Below, piece by piece: positions 36,842 through 49,134 of a stretch of 60,000 nucleotides of DNA. The notes beneath the pieces were generated by a model that ran no database searches, was not told the DNA's origin, and was given only the letters and a program-made list of their open reading frames with translations. The first letter of the stretch is position 1. Each line of letters begins with the position of its first letter. The DNA lies in contig CM043956.1 in NCBI GenBank assembly GCA_014529385.2, positions 65,956,281 to 66,016,280 on the forward strand. Reading direction: 5' to 3'. This stretch comes from Adiantum capillus-veneris. Taxonomy: Eukaryota; Streptophyta; Polypodiopsida; Polypodiales; Pteridaceae. The translations under genes and the position numbers were made by a program.

Positions 36842-37518
36842 TTATTCATGACAAGCAGAGGTTTCTAGCGTGAACAATTGTTGCAGCTCATTCTCGGAAA
36901 CCTCATGTACATCCTCGGATGTCTTCACACTATCTTCCTCCATTGATAGCATTTCATTGGTCACAATTGTCATCAAATGTGCTAGACATTTCTTCAGTCT
37001 ATATCCATTAACAAGATATTTATGATGCGCTTTACCCAAATCTTCCAGCTGATATGTGCCATTGTGAGACTTATTTACAACAGTAAAAGGACCTTCCCAC
37101 TTGATTTGATACTTTTTTTAGAAAGTATTGTCCAACTTTCTATTGTATCGCAACACAAGATCACCATTTTCAATTCCCTTGTCTTTCACACATTCATTAT
37201 CTTTTATCTGAGATTTCTTTGACACTTCCTCATAGTAGCTTAAAGCCAGAACTATGTCCAATTGCAAACATTGTAAATCCAATAACCTTTTAATTTTCTG
37301 CCAAGTATCGTTTTTCTCTTCATCTCCCAATGACAACAATTGATTGCAAAAATTTCCACTTCAATTGGCAATAATGCTTCTTTTCCATATATCAAGTGGT
37401 AAGGAGAAAACCATGTGCTTGTTTTGATAGCAATTCTATAGGCCCCTAATGCACAAGGCAACTCTGAATCCCAAGTTTTCCCATGTGTATGGGTCATCTT
37501 TGTTAACATTTTCACCAA
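36842..37518 (-). pseudogene. Gypsy 2 integrase C-terminal part
   Basis: Continues the integrase frame of 37576-38490 after stops: YPQCNGLNERFNGELV at 37560-37500 with the catalytic Glu, then SELPCALGAYRIAIKTST, SPYHLIYGKEALLPIE, a helical linker, KWEGPFTVV and LEDLGKAHHKYLVNGYRLKK, the usual end of plant gypsy integrases. The last frame ends at 36842. Three stops lie in a row near 37550. Confidence 0.8.
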
Positions 37519-37575
37519 CTCTCCATTGAACCTCTCATTGAGACCATTGCATTGTGGATACTAAGGAGAATTTTA

Positions 37576-38490
37576 TCAGTGTTGTATATTGAGCTTTTCG
37601 CACAAGAAATCAAACAGGTCTCCTCTAAATCTTGGTCCTCTATCAAAAAGTAGTTCTAGTGGCACACCATATTTGCAACATATATGTTCATACACAAACT
37701 TCCCCGTTTCCTTATTGGTAATTTGTTTGACAGTTTTAACTTTTTCCCAACGTGACAAAGAATCCATTGCTGTCAAGATGTAAGCATTGCTTTTACTAGT
37801 CATGGGTAAGGGTCCAATAGCATCAAGACCCCATTTTTCAAACACATCAATAGCTAGAATTGTCTTTTGTAATTTAGGCTTCAAAATTCTCTTCCCCATT
37901 TTTTGGAAAGACAAACAAGACTTGCACCAATGGTTAACATCTTGTTGAATACTTGGGCATACATAGCCTTCTTGAAAAAGTTTATGCAAAATGATTTTCA
38001 TGGTAAAATGGCCTTCACAAGATCCCTCAAGATTTTCTTCCAGAATCTTGTAGATTTTCTCTTTCCAAGGCACATGACGCAATACTAAATCACTTCCTTT
38101 CATGTAAATCATATCATCAAGCATTTTGTTCTTCCTAGCTTTTCTTATAAAAGCATACTTCTTGGATGATGGTAGACCCTCAGGTAAAACACATGTTAAT
38201 AGAAAATCCACCTCCTTTGATAACACTTCCCTTCCGTGATATAAAGGGACATTAGTCCTCAACACAAACACACAAGTGATCATATCTTGGGCAGCATCAT
38301 GAGCTTCCTCATTTTGAGACCTTTCAATATGGTGCAAAGTCCATGATTCGAGCATTTTGAGTAATAATTTCACCTTGAAGCATAAATTTTTCAGTTTAGG
38401 ATTCTTATTCTTCCATACTCCCAGTACTTTCTTCACAACAAACAAGGCATCTAGTTTGATTTGTAAGCGTCTAATCCCAATTGTAAACAC
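37576..38490 (-). pseudogene. Gypsy 2 second RNase H (end) and integrase core
   Basis: Residues 1-75 are the end of an additional RNase H (LQIKLDALFVVKKVLGVWKN, LHHIERSQNEEAHDAA). Then follows the H2C2 zone, where the first His is Leu (ENLEGSCEGHF) but CKSC is kept. The integrase core follows with EKWGLDAIGPLP, AMDSLSRWEKV and FDRGPRF, holding the first two acidic residues of the D,D,E triad. 304 codons are open, the longest pol piece of the element. Confidence 0.88.
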
Positions 38491-38940
38491 ATCTGCAAGC
38501 CACCTTCAAGAGCTATGGGTGAAAGCATGACTAGGTGGTACACTTTTATGATTTGATTACTAGTTTTGAATAGCTACACTATTAGACGTGGCGCACGGTA
38601 ATTTTTTTGCAAATTAATTCTAAATTTGGTGCCAAACAACTTTTTAGATTCTCCTCTTCAAGAGCTTTCCAATGATATATCACTCGCCTTGGGTTCTTCT
38701 ATCTTTCTCAAACATATTACAGCTATTAATTTTCCAAATAGTGATGTCCCGGACACAGCTTTGGTGTCCACCCAGTCATGCTTTCACCCCTATGTACTCT
38801 GCTTCATTGTTACTTTTTGCATCAAGTTTCAGCCCTTGTTTCCTTACAAGTTTTCCTTGTGCAGAACATTCCTCTCAAAGTAGCATCATGACTTCTTGAA
38901 TAAGAGCCATCAAAATATAATAGTGAATCATTGTATATGG
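38290..38940 (-). pseudogene. Gypsy 2 additional (second) RNase H domain
   Basis: Upstream of the integrase frame a decayed frame begins SLLYFDGSYSRSHDA near 38920, the first Asp motif of a plant retrotransposon second RNase H, and joins the LQIKLDALFVVKK part. Frame changes and stops interrupt it. A separate conventional RNase H lies at 39048-39330. Confidence 0.6.
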
Positions 38941-39047
38941 ATGGATTTTTGACCTTCTTCCTTTGTACCACCGCTTCCTTAACCAAAATAGATCTGCCAG
39001 GGTATCCCGAGTACTCTCTTCAACACTAAAAAGGCGAACTGAAACTC

Positions 39048-40397
39048 CTACAGTTCAATAACCCACTTCATCACTGTCTTTGATATATTCAAATTATTAA
39101 ACAACTGAGGAAGCATTGAATAGCTTGTGAGAGAAGTGAACAAATTTTGCAACAAATAATGTCCAAATTGTCTGCAAGCATAAACCATATTGGTTGACAT
39201 CACGAGTTCAGTTTCTGAGTAATCTCTTTCATGAGGAGTTTTCACCCTGCTAGCATAATGGATGGGTTTCATATACTGAGATTCCTTCCCTCTTCGCAAC
39301 AACATAGCCCTAATGGCATCATCTCCTACTGATGGGTTAACATAAAATTTCTTTTCGCAGTCAAAGCTTGCATAATGGGTATTGTACTCAAAACTTCCTT
39401 GACTTTGTCAAAAAATCTTCACAATCATGTGTCCACTCCAATGGATCATTCTTAACTGATTGCGGCAATGGATACAATAATTGTGATGCCAAAGGTATGA
39501 ACCAAGAAAGATATTTAACCTTCTGTATGAAAGTGACCAACTATCTTGTATCCTTTGAAGATGACAACAATAAAAAATCCTCTACTTTTCTTGAATATTC
39601 TTCAATCCCATTTCTAAAATCACATGTCCAAGAAGCTTCACTCTTGGCTGCACCAAATGACACTTCTTAGGGTTCTAATGACCTCCGTATTCATCATACC
39701 TTGCAAAATCCATTTCAAGCTTCTGAACATGCTCTTTCCTTAAACTGTATACACAAAAATTATCTAAGAACCCTTTGACAAACTTCCCAAGAAACGGGGT
39801 AAGGACCCTCAATCCAATTTTCTTTCAAAAGCTCCAGGTCCATTCGTCAACCCAAAAGGAAGGCAACAAAAGAAAAAACAACCCCATGGAGTGATAAAGT
39901 AGTCTTTTCAAGAGCAAGGATAAGTTGGAATTACCTTGAGAAGCCATCACAAACATTGTATCTTTCAAAGCCAGCCACTGCATACAAAAGTTGATCAATG
40001 AAAGGTAAGAGATAAGGATCTTTCTTGGTCACTGCATTCAATGGCTTACAATCAACACAAACTTTCCAACGCCCATCTTTCTTTGGAGTGATCACTACAA
40101 GGCTCAACCATTAAACATTATCAACTGGCACAATGAACCCTGCATCCAAAAGTTTATCCACTTCTTCCTTTAAAGCATTCATTTGCTCCTTAGCCATCCT
40201 TCTTAATTTTTTCTTATTGGTTTGGCCCCTTCAACTAGTTCAATCTTCACAGGGTCTCCAACAAAACCCGTTTTTTCTTGATATGAATTGATGAAAATAT
40301 TTGGAAACCTGTCCAGCATTGTTAAGTACTCCTTAATTTCTCCTTGTGTCAAATCAGCTTTGAGCATGTTTTGAATCAACCCCTTCTTCACTAGCAA
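39048..40397 (-). pseudogene. Gypsy 2 reverse transcriptase and first RNase H
   Basis: It starts with the pre-RT linker (LTQGEIKEYLTMLDRFPNIF, 40203-40397), then RT: FIVPVDNV, KKDGRWKVCVDCKPLNAVTKKD and AGFERYNVCDGFSR around 40100-39930. The tail gives FIPLASQLLYPL and WTHDCEDFLTK, and RNase H ends in PIHYASRVKTPHERDYSETE at 39300-39200. Many stops and shifts occur; the catalytic YxDD region is damaged beyond clear reading. Confidence 0.75.
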
Positions 40398-40495
40398 TTT
40401 TTTTTAGGCTACATCAACCCCTCAAGTTTCTCTAAATGGCTGGAAGCAATCGTATCCCCTGAAACTTGCAATATCTCACCAATTTCTGTCTTCTC

Positions 40496-41083
40496 TTAGT
40501 CTAGTAGCAAGAATGACACTTCACCCTCATCATTGGAACTGGAAGTAGTGCTACTTCCTGAATCTTCGGAACTGTCTTCACTGGTGACTTTGAATTCATC
40601 ATTTTTTCTCACATCTTGTAGTGCCAAAGGTTGCTTGGTAGTCATATCAAACACCCTCTTTTCACCCTTCTTGCCACACACACATATTGTGCCCTTGCAC
40701 CAATCTTTCTCAGGATCAACAACTCTCAACCAGGGTGGCCCCAAAATGAGAGAAATATCTCACAAGCCACCTGGCATAACATGAAAGTTTACTATAACCT
40801 TCATGTTAAAGAGTTCAAATTCCAAATTATTAATGAGTCCCAAACACTTCATTTCGGCATGGTTTGCTAGTTGAATCCTGAATCCAGAGCTTCTGCAGGT
40901 AATGAGACCCAGTCTCTCTACACATGACTGTGTGATCACACAAACTTGAGAACCTCCATCAATGTAGGCCTCTCCCATGCCCACACCTTTGTGCCAAGCG
41001 TTCACTATAGGACAAATATCGGGTAACCCTCCCATCGCCAACACTTTGACTTGTCCATGCCTTGGCAGTTTCTCTGGACTCAC
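40496..41083 (-). pseudogene. Gypsy 2 retropepsin-like protease region
   Basis: Frame 40760-41083 contains GEAYIDGGSQVCVITQSCVERLGL, the aspartic protease motif of gypsy elements, with DGGS where DSGA/DTGS is usual, followed by LANHAEMKCLGLI and a beta-rich segment. Frame 40496-40744 continues with WLRVVDPEKDWCKGT and a Ser/Asp-rich linker before RT. The protease would process Gag-Pol. Confidence 0.75.
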
Positions 41084-41399
41084 TAATGACTTTCATTGCC
41101 TCTTAATTTTTGGCACCATTTTCATGAACTGTCCAAAAGTACAAGCTACTTTTCTCCCAATCACGTCTTTCTTTAAACTGTAAGCTATTTGACCTTCTCC
41201 CAAAGGTAGATATGCTACTTTAAACCATCTACAAGGTCTTCTCTTCCTCTTAACTTTTGCATCTTTACCCTCTTTCTCTTTCCCTTTCTTCCTATTGGGA
41301 CCTCGAGCAACATAACCTTCCCTCTCTCTTTTGCTTAGTACGACATTATATCTGTTTCTTTCTTTTCAACCCACACAATACCCACATGACCACCAAAGG

Positions 41400-42067
41400 T
41401 TGAAGCCTAGTTTTACACCTTGATCTCACCGTATATCCTCTACATAATCATTATCCTTGCTAGGAATCTACTAAGGAAGTGGAAACATATCATCTCCCAT
41501 CCTTGTTGGCCTTGGACAATAAGTGCTGATATGACCAAGTTCACCACAATTATAACACGTAGGGGTGAACCTCCTTTGTGGCTCAAAGACACCTTGTCCA
41601 CGACCCACATTAGCATTAGGCTAAACTTCATATGGTTGGGCCATTCCTCTACCACGACCACGACCACCTCCAAGAACACTGAGCCGCAATTCCTTCATCA
41701 TGGTCATCATCTCTTGCATATTTCTTTGTAGTTGTTCAGTGTTTGCAACCCTTTGAGCAAGTTGGGATTCAACCTCTACGTGACTTCCCTCATTTTGGCC
41801 ACTATTACTTTGTACATGGACCACTTTCCCATACAAATTGAGTCTTTGATCTTTCCATTCTTTCTTCCCTGGCGATAGCAATTGCTTCTTCAAAGGTAGC
41901 GGGCCTTTTCAGCTCAACTTTGAACTTCACACTTCACTTTAAGTTTTTCATAAAATGGTCCTTTTTTAACATGGATGGAGGGATTTCATTTCCCAAATCT
42001 TGGGCCCTTATCCCATAAACGGATGAAGTGCATAACAAAATCATCATCGACACCTTGATTAGCCCTA
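41400..42067 (-). pseudogene. Gypsy 2 gag with zinc knuckle
   Basis: Frame 41621-41893 reads WKDQRLNLYGKVVHVQ ... GGGRGRGRGMAQPYEV and continues, one frame over, to the CCHC knuckle CYNCGELGHISTYC (41516-41557) and PRPTRM. It is closely similar to 31418-32673. The N-terminal capsid part stops at 42067 against the inverted-arm structure. Confidence 0.82.
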
Positions 42068-42071
42068 TGAG

Positions 42072-43005
42072 TGTTGTGGGATGCATGTCTAACCTCACTA
42101 TCCTATCTTAGTGTAGTTTTAGCGAGAACCACAATTAAATTGTCAATCCATGGGACGAAGCTGACTCAACTAGTGTATAGAGGCTACAAGAGGTTGTCAA
42201 TCTCTCGAAAAACAACTAACAACTCGCATCTATCTCAAGCTACACTCAAGTGACTGAAATCACCAAAAGCCAATCGCTCATCGACAAACAAATCACATCT
42301 GTTACAGCATCAAATGATATCCAAATGTAACGAAACTTCTAGGACAAGTTTATAAGACCTAAGCACACATGCTTATGGTCTCAAAACCCACTTTAGGCTA
42401 AGTGCCAAAATCGCAATTATTTATAGGAGTGGATTTTTGACCTAGTCGTTTTCGACTTAGAATGCATCTAAATGCTTAGCAATGCTGCCTCAATATCCCG
42501 CCTATGCTTAATTTTTTATTTTGAAGTGTAAGTTTCTACTTATGATGAAGTTAAGCAGCGGGTCGGTGACGCCAAAAACTACAAAATACTGTGATGTGTT
42601 TACGTCAATCCATCGAGCTATTACTTGCGTTGCAATGCAACAAACATGACTACAATGTGACAACAATTGGGGAGGGAGTAGGAAGCACGAGAATGAGAGA
42701 GGTGAGCACTGCTAGCCACGCTATGTATTTCATTATACAAAACTCAACAATAACTTACAAAAATTGATTTGTATACCTTAGCCAAGGTTTTTGGTGGTCA
42801 AAATTGATAATGTGGGATCTCTAACTAAAGATAGGCAATGACAGGTTGACACAATCTGAAAGCTTGTAGCCTCCGCTCATCAATTACAAGGTTTATTCAA
42901 AAAATAGAAGTTACAACATTCTTGATTTATCAAAATAATAAGTAGTTTTACAATGAGAACTCCAAAAAATGATATCCGTGGTGTCTGTGTTAGCTTGCTG
43001 CTAAC
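42072..43005 (-). repeat. LTR of the left arm (3' LTR on the minus strand)
   Basis: Starts on the minus strand at TGTTAGCAGCAAGC directly after the G-rich tract GAGGAGGGGGGGA (43006-43020), and runs to 42072 (TGTTGTGGGA on the plus strand). It matches 54800-55580 in inverted orientation but holds about 117 extra bases (about 42845-42960). Confidence 0.78.
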
Positions 43006-43020
43006 ATCCCCCCCTCCTCG
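43006..43020 (-). other. Polypurine tract, left arm
   Basis: Minus-strand GGCGAGGAGGGGGGGA next to the LTR start TGTTAG. It is the plus-strand priming site of reverse transcription and fixes this LTR as a 3' LTR. Confidence 0.75.
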
Positions 43021-43044
43021 CCTGTGTCATCCCTTGACACAACT

Positions 43045-45227
43045 TTATGGGCTGAAGTAGTCTTTGGGTTGACGGCTAGCGAGGCGGTCTTTAAGCACAT
43101 TGAGTGCCTTTTGGTATCTGATCTTTGATTCTTTATCGGGGACTTGCAAAAACTGCATGGTGACTTTGTTCTTCAGCTCTACTATTGAGTAGCCTATAAA
43201 CCTTGATGTCAGGTTGCTGATCACTGGCCCAAATATTTTCATTTTCCAAGTGAAGAATCCCTTGTAGAACGCTTCCTTGAATGCCAGCATATTGTGAGAA
43301 GATAGAAACATACACCTGGCGTAGAAGCCATAGAGGAATTCTTCGGAAGGTCACTGAGATCATAGCATAACCCTATGTTACCCTTGAGGAATGACATCGA
43401 AGGGGTGCCTGCTTGCTCTGGCTCATGGAACACTTCGATGCAGGTGAATAGCATTCGGAAGATTTTTTATGACATTACACATGACAAATCTAGTAGACTT
43501 TTAAAGAATGACATGGCACCCTTGAGGGTTTTCACCATGTATTCTTCAGGCGGTGGTTCCTTTTTTGGAGTAGGCAATCTGGGGTAATTCAGCCAAGTTG
43601 GCTACTTCTTTAGTAGTGCCTCATGTGCTATCTAGGTCCTTAATCTTGGTACAAGACAGAAGGTAGGATCCTTTTGTAGAGGTATAGGTGCTCTTGTGAA
43701 CATAATCAAGTACCTTGGATTCTTGTTCAACCAGCTCAGCCTTCACTTTGGGTGGTATTGATCTGTGTCCGCGACTTTCATGTCGGTGTAAAGACTTTAT
43801 TTTATTTGTAAAAACTCCACTTTAATCAGAGGATAGGGCAAGGATTGTTGGTGCCATTGTGCAGTGATTTGATTGGGAGTGAGTTGTGTGACATTAATGG
43901 AATGAAGTACTTGCAGCTCCCAATCCATTGCTTCCTTCCACTGCTCATCTACCTCTTGTGTAATTTTTTCCTTCAGTGCATCTTCCTCAGCCTTTGAGAG
44001 CTGGACCATTGGCACTATGTATGCTTCGGTAATGGGTACTTGAAACTCCTCCTCACCACATAGCTCTACTACTGACTGTGTCTCCATTTCAGCAAATGAT
44101 AAGTGGAAATTTCATTTGAGGTTGCTCTGAAGTGCCTGCCTCTTCTTGTGTTTCGGGCCTCCCTCTCTGAGTAGCTGGTTAACTCTTTTGAGTTTAGCTA
44201 TTTCCTTCAACAGATCTTCTTCTCTTTGGACCCGCATTAAAGCCATGTCTCTACGTTGAGACTGCTCCAAATTAAGCTCGAGCTCGAGGTCTTTGTTTTT
44301 CTTCTCTAATGTCTTGTAGACCTTGTTTGTTCCTTTGATCGAGGCGACGGCTAGATTCTCTCATATTTGCCGCAAGAATATTGCATGATCATTTATCCTT
44401 TGTTCTGAGTACTATACAGAGGCATTGATTGGCTTATACATCTAACTGTACTTGCATTTTTTGAACAGAGAGGGTTGTAGTTAGAAGTTCATTTGTAGCT
44501 TATGGCAGTTGTTCATATTTTTCCTTGCATGCATCTGACAGTTTTGTAAACTAATCTCCTAGTTCCTCTATTTATTTTTGTTGCTTATCCCTCGCAAGCT
44601 GATGTTGTTGAGCTTCCACTTTTAACTCCTACAATTGCCTCTGTAGATTGGTGATGACATTGAGTCGATCATCTCACTTCCCTTGGAGTGAGTCAATCAC
44701 CATCTCTAACTGTTTGGCCCGCGTGCTACGGCCAAGTGCTATCAAAGTCATTCAGTCATGTCCTGTATTTGCTTAGCATATTCGTTCACTTGTAGGATGA
44801 CCTCGTCATTTGATTGCCAGTCTTCATTTTGTGCCAGCTGACTGGATGTTTCTATAGTCTCTTGTGTATCCTTTGGTTGCGTCATGGTAGCTGGTTGTTG
44901 GTGCCCTTGTGGTTGTGGCTGATCTTCTTTTGTTTTTTCATCCTGAGGCTTTGTGGATGCCTCGGCCTCCTCATGCTATGTTGAGGTAGAGGGTGTTTCC
45001 TTGGCTTCTCCTTGATCATGTTGTGCTTCTCCTTGGACAGTGACCTCCTCTGCTTGCTTTTGTTGTTCCATCACCTCTTTAGTTTTTCGTGCCGCTTCTT
45101 GTGCTTCTTGCAACTTTAAAGTTTCTGCTTCTTGGTACATCTTTTTCATTAAATCAGTGGGATCTTCAGCTTGTTTCCTGGTATGATGCTTTGTTCTGGC
45201 ACCTTTAAGCTCAATGGGTACCAAAAG
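43045..45227 (-). pseudogene. Coiled-coil protein preceding the 3' LTR, left arm
   Basis: Minus-strand counterpart of 52306-54799. It starts IELKGARTKHHTRKQAEDP, continues with a long Gln/Glu/Lys-rich helical region (EQQKQAEEVTVQGEA), then ETQSVVELCGEEEFQVP, DEQWKEAMDWELQVL, VNVTQLTPNQI and a C-terminal part ending ALNVLKDRLASRQPKDYF just before the polypurine tract. Several stops and shifts occur. The family is unknown to me; no enzymatic motif is seen. Confidence 0.6.
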
Positions 45228-45241
45228 AGCCAGAACTTGTA

Positions 45242-46346
45242 GTGTCGGACAACGAATATGCCTTAGACAAAATTCCATTCATGGAGGAAGACTGGCCCGG
45301 ACACTTATGGGAAAAAGTTAGAGAGATCAATGATGGGAGCCTAACTCTAAAATCAGCTCCTATAGAGGAAGTTTGGTTAGACAACCTACCTCCTGATATG
45401 GACGTGGATGTACAATCCTTGTACGGGGATTGCGGATCTGAAGCTTTAGGAATGCATGTCTAAACCATTGACCTTAAAACATTACCCTCTTATTTGGGAG
45501 ATAACAAAGATGAATCCATAGTGTGTAAGACCACTCAAGTAAAAAGAGTGGAACTGACCCTAGAAGTAGACAATATTCATTCAATCATATCTACACCCAT
45601 CTAATGCACTATTACTTTGAGAGAACTGTTAAAAATTAGACCATATTTATGGAATGACCTACAGAAAACCCTAGAGAAGGTGGGGATAACGGGACTCATT
45701 GTAAATAAATTGGAAAGATTGAAACACGAAATGGATAACAAAAAGATTCGATTTGTTTCAATGAACAAAGTTGGAGAATATTACGAAGGGGAAGAAGGAA
45801 ACACCACCCTTCCAGCGAAATATAATGACATAGAAACCATGGCAATACTGGATAGTGGAGCATGCGTATCCATAGCCATGAAAGTAGTATGGGAATCATG
45901 GGGACAGCCAGCCATTAGATAAACTCGAATGAAATTGCAATTGGCTATAGACATATTGAAAAACCCTTAGGACTTCTAGAAATGGTGATAGTTAATTCTT
46001 GTGGGATTGAATATCAACACACTTTTGCCATAGTAGATTTTGTAAAGAAACTCAATTACGAAATCATATTGGAAAGACGTTTCATGCGACATGTACAACT
46101 CATCCAAGGTTGGGAAAACAACTATCATAGAAGCAAGTGGGATCTATAACAAGGATTAATTTAAAAGATCACACTTATAGAGATGTCTTGAAAGTGCCCA
46201 TACAAGAGTTTGATTCAGTCTATGCGGCTAAAACTAAGCTTCCTTCTTGGTTAAACAAAGACACTCCTATTTGGATGTGCGAAGCTACAGAAAACGGGAG
46301 CTTAAAAAGTGAAGAATGTACCTTAGAAAGGGATTGCACATACTAA
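45242..46346 (+). pseudogene. Gypsy 3 Gag end and protease region
   Basis: Plus-strand fragments: 45242-45463 (IPFMEEDWPGHLW, unrecognised linker), 45617-45922 with the pre-protease motif LRELLKIRPYLWNDL and the retropepsin motif ILDSGACVSIAMKVVWE, continuing past a stop into LQLAIDILKNP, FAIVDFVKKLNYEIILERRFM. DSGA keeps the catalytic Asp. Stops at about 45464, 45602 and 45920 break it. The upstream gag and 5' LTR are absent because the inverted left arm takes their place. Confidence 0.72.
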
Positions 46347-46393
46347 GCCTATGTACTTGAATCCTTTCTAGAACATTTGTTTGAGCCATTTGA

Positions 46394-47134
46394 GTGACTC
46401 AAATTTTAGTGAAAATGCATGCACGTGTGAATACATCCATGCTTACTCAATTTTGCAATGAGGATGGCTACGACTTAATTCCCATCCAAATGATTTCAAC
46501 CCTTCACATTGAAGATGGAATTGAGAAACCCAAGGACTTGATGAAAGCTCAAAAAGTCTTTTCAGAACTCCACTACAATGCAACAGATGAGCCCGATGAA
46601 CACTCAGCTACCTCTGAAGATTCGGGGTCAGGAAAAGAACACATGAGAGCTAAGCTACTTCTGCAAGGAGGGGAGGAAAAGTTTTTTGACTTTCTTAACC
46701 AAAAATCGAGAAGAAAAAAATGTTATAGATAAAAAAGAGACACAAGAAACATGAAAACAAGACTTATGCCATTATTCTCCACAAAAACAAAGTTCCTGAT
46801 GCAGATAGATACACATGATTGTGTCAAGGACAAAATCACTGACAAATATCTTTCAAACGAAAATCCAGAATTGTCAAGAACATTGAGAAAAACAAGGAAG
46901 GATACTCAAGCAAGGCCAAACAAATAGGACAAGGAGCCAACCATGACACAAATTGAGCGAAAAAAGAAATATCAAGAGTTGAGAAAATCTCTAAAGGAGA
47001 TATATACATCCAAAATGGAAACCACAGAAGAGGATGGTAAAGATTTAATGAATGTTCCATCCCATTACAAAAAGTATACTCTCCAACATCAAAAAATCAT
47101 TGTCGAACAACCTGTTAGAGAACTACAAAATTAG
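46394..47134 (+). pseudogene. Gypsy 3 linker between protease and RT
   Basis: Charged, mostly helical frames (46394-46732 and 46943-47134) separated by stops. They are rich in Lys and Glu (RKKKYQELRKSLKEIY) and have no known domain. Position between protease and RT is usual for poorly conserved pol linkers. Confidence 0.45.
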
Positions 47135-47176
47135 GGCAAGTCCTACAAAGGGCCTGAGAACGCAAAAAAGATAGAC

Positions 47177-48360
47177 TTGGTTGAACCAGGGGAAGAACCT
47201 AGGCCTGCCTACATTGCAAATGACCTAGCAGAAGATGAAGAAGATCTTTTACTAAGCTTACTAAAAGAATACCGAGATATTTTTGCTTGGTCTTACAAGG
47301 ATCTCAAGGGTGTTGATCAAAAAATTTGTCAACATACCATACCCATGAGAGATGATGTTAAACCAAGTAGACAAAGGCCATACATATACAATGAAACATT
47401 TTCTAGGAAAATCAACGAAGATATTGAGAAACTAAAGGAAACCAAATTCATTTACAAAATTGAACATACAGATTGGGTGTCTCCAATTGTGGTAGTACCC
47501 AAGAAGAATAAAAATTATGAGTGTGTGTCAACCTCAAAAAAGTAATGAAGCTACCATTAGAGAAACTTTTCTCTTCCAATCATTGAGCATGTTTTAGAAC
47601 GAGTTGTAGGAAAATAATCTTACAGCTTCTTAGATGTTTTTTGGGATACAATCAACTTTTGGTTGACCGAAAAGATCAACATAAAACTACTTTTGCAACA
47701 GAATGGGGTATTTTTGCCTATTGGGTTATGCCCTTTGGGTTAACTAATGCTCCTACCACCTTTCAATTATTGATGAGCCATGCTTTTAAAGAATATCTAA
47801 GGAAATTATTGGAAGTATATATAGGATGATCAATGTGTACATTCATCAATCCAGGTTGATCATTTTGAACACCTCAAAAATGTATTCAAAAAATGTAGAA
47901 TTTATAGGATTTTCTTAAATCCACAAAAGTGTACATTCATGGATAGACAAGGAAAAATTCTTGGACATATAGTGTCTAAAAATGGCATAGCTACTAACTT
48001 GGATAAAATTCATGCTATTGTTGAATTGCCTAGACCAACAACAGTCAAGGGGGTTCAAGCCTTCATGGGGCATTGTGGATATTAAAGACAATTCATTTAC
48101 ATGTATGCTATAATTGCAAAATCCATGTATAGCTTGATTACACACTTTGAGTGGGCTGAAGCATGTAAAGAATCCTTCATGAAGCTTAAATAAGCTCTCA
48201 CCTCAGCTCCATTATTGAAAGCACCAGATTGGAATAAGATATTCCACATACATGTAGATGCTTCCAATTTTTCCATAGGTTGTATACTAGCTCAACCAAG
48301 AGACAAAAAATTGGTTTTCCTATTTCCTATGCTAGCGGACAATTGAACATGGCAGAAAAG
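47177..48360 (+). pseudogene. Gypsy 3 reverse transcriptase
   Basis: Begins with LLSLLKEYRDIFAWSYKDLKG and RQRPYIYNETFSRKI, then HTDWVSPIVVVPKKNKN, YNQLLVDRKDQHKTTFATEWG and MPFGLTNAPTTFQLLM. The catalytic YxDD is split by a frameshift: the frame ends VYIG-stop at 47829 and DDQCVHSSIQVDHFEHL follows one frame over. Then CTFMDRQGKILGHIVS, IVELPRPTTVKG and a connection ending FIHVDASNFSIGCIL. The enzyme would copy element RNA into DNA; this copy cannot. Confidence 0.85.
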
Positions 48361-48640
48361 AATTACACTACCACATAAAGGGAAGGATTATGAATTATCT
48401 GTACCATTAAAAGGTATAGACATTACCTATTAGCAAACAAATTCGTGTTCTTTGTGGACGACAAAGTTTTGTTGTAGTTGGTCAACAAGCCATGCAACAC
48501 AGGAAGAATAGTGAGATGGTTCATCATTCTTCTGGAATTTGATTTCACTGTGGTTGTAAAAAAGGGCACTACACATCAAAGAGTAGATCATTTGTCAAGG
48601 GTTATTTCAGGAGAATTGCCGAAAGGGGTAGATGATGATC
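48330..48640 (+). pseudogene. Gypsy 3 RNase H
   Basis: Reads ISYASGQLNMAEKNYTTT (stop), KRYRHYLLANKFVFFVDDK, then RIVRWFIILLEFDFTVVVKKG and HQRVDHLSRV, the standard order of a gypsy RNase H end. Only one RNase H is seen in this element, unlike gypsy 2. Confidence 0.72.
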
Positions 48641-48659
48641 TACTAGATACCTATTTGTT

Positions 48660-49020
48660 CTCCGTGGTTATGATACCTCGATGGTCGGAAAACATGGTAT
48701 CATTCATGACAATAGCTCAAGTGGATTCGCAAACACCACTTCCCATTACAATCAGATTAATTGAGCAATCGGCTATGTATCAATTACTACTAGCTGGTAG
48801 TCTATACAAAAGAAATCAAGATGAAATATTGCTTTTATGCATTAATCCTGAAGAGAAAAACCAGTACCTAAGTCAAGCACATATTACCATAGTAGGACCT
48901 CACTTTGCGGAAGACCAAACTATGCGACGAGTTTTGAGACTTGGAGTATTTTGGCCGACTATGAGGAGTGATGTTCTCTCTTTTGTAAAGGATTATCCTC
49001 AATGTCAAAACCAGACACCC
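48660..49020 (+). pseudogene. Gypsy 3 first integrase H2C2-type finger region
   Basis: LLLAGSLYKRNQDEILLLCI, then AHITIVGPHFAEDQTMRRV, FWPTMRSDV and DYPQCQNQ: a complete N-terminal integrase zinc-finger layout (H-x6-H then C-x2-C), with the first Cys changed to Tyr. It is followed not by the core but by a second copy of the same domain. Confidence 0.75.
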
Positions 49021-49134
49021 ATACCTCGTGTAACATTGTTCCAAATGTCGCTTGTTCCTAAGTCGAGTAACTATCTAGTTACTTACTTATCAAGACGAAT
49101 GTTTTGTGAGGATATGAGTAAACGCCATTAAAGA

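Larger units (their letters stand above)
36842..42067 (-). mobile_element. Tat-type Ty3/gypsy element 2, gag-pol, decayed
   Basis: From right to left on the minus strand: gag with zinc knuckle, protease, reverse transcriptase, RNase H, a second RNase H, integrase with H2C2 finger, core and C-terminal region. Two RNase H domains are the hallmark of the Tat/Ogre lineage. All parts carry stops and shifts. The gag is cut at 42067, where the inverted-arm structure begins; its missing N-terminal part does not resume at 55581. Confidence 0.85.
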
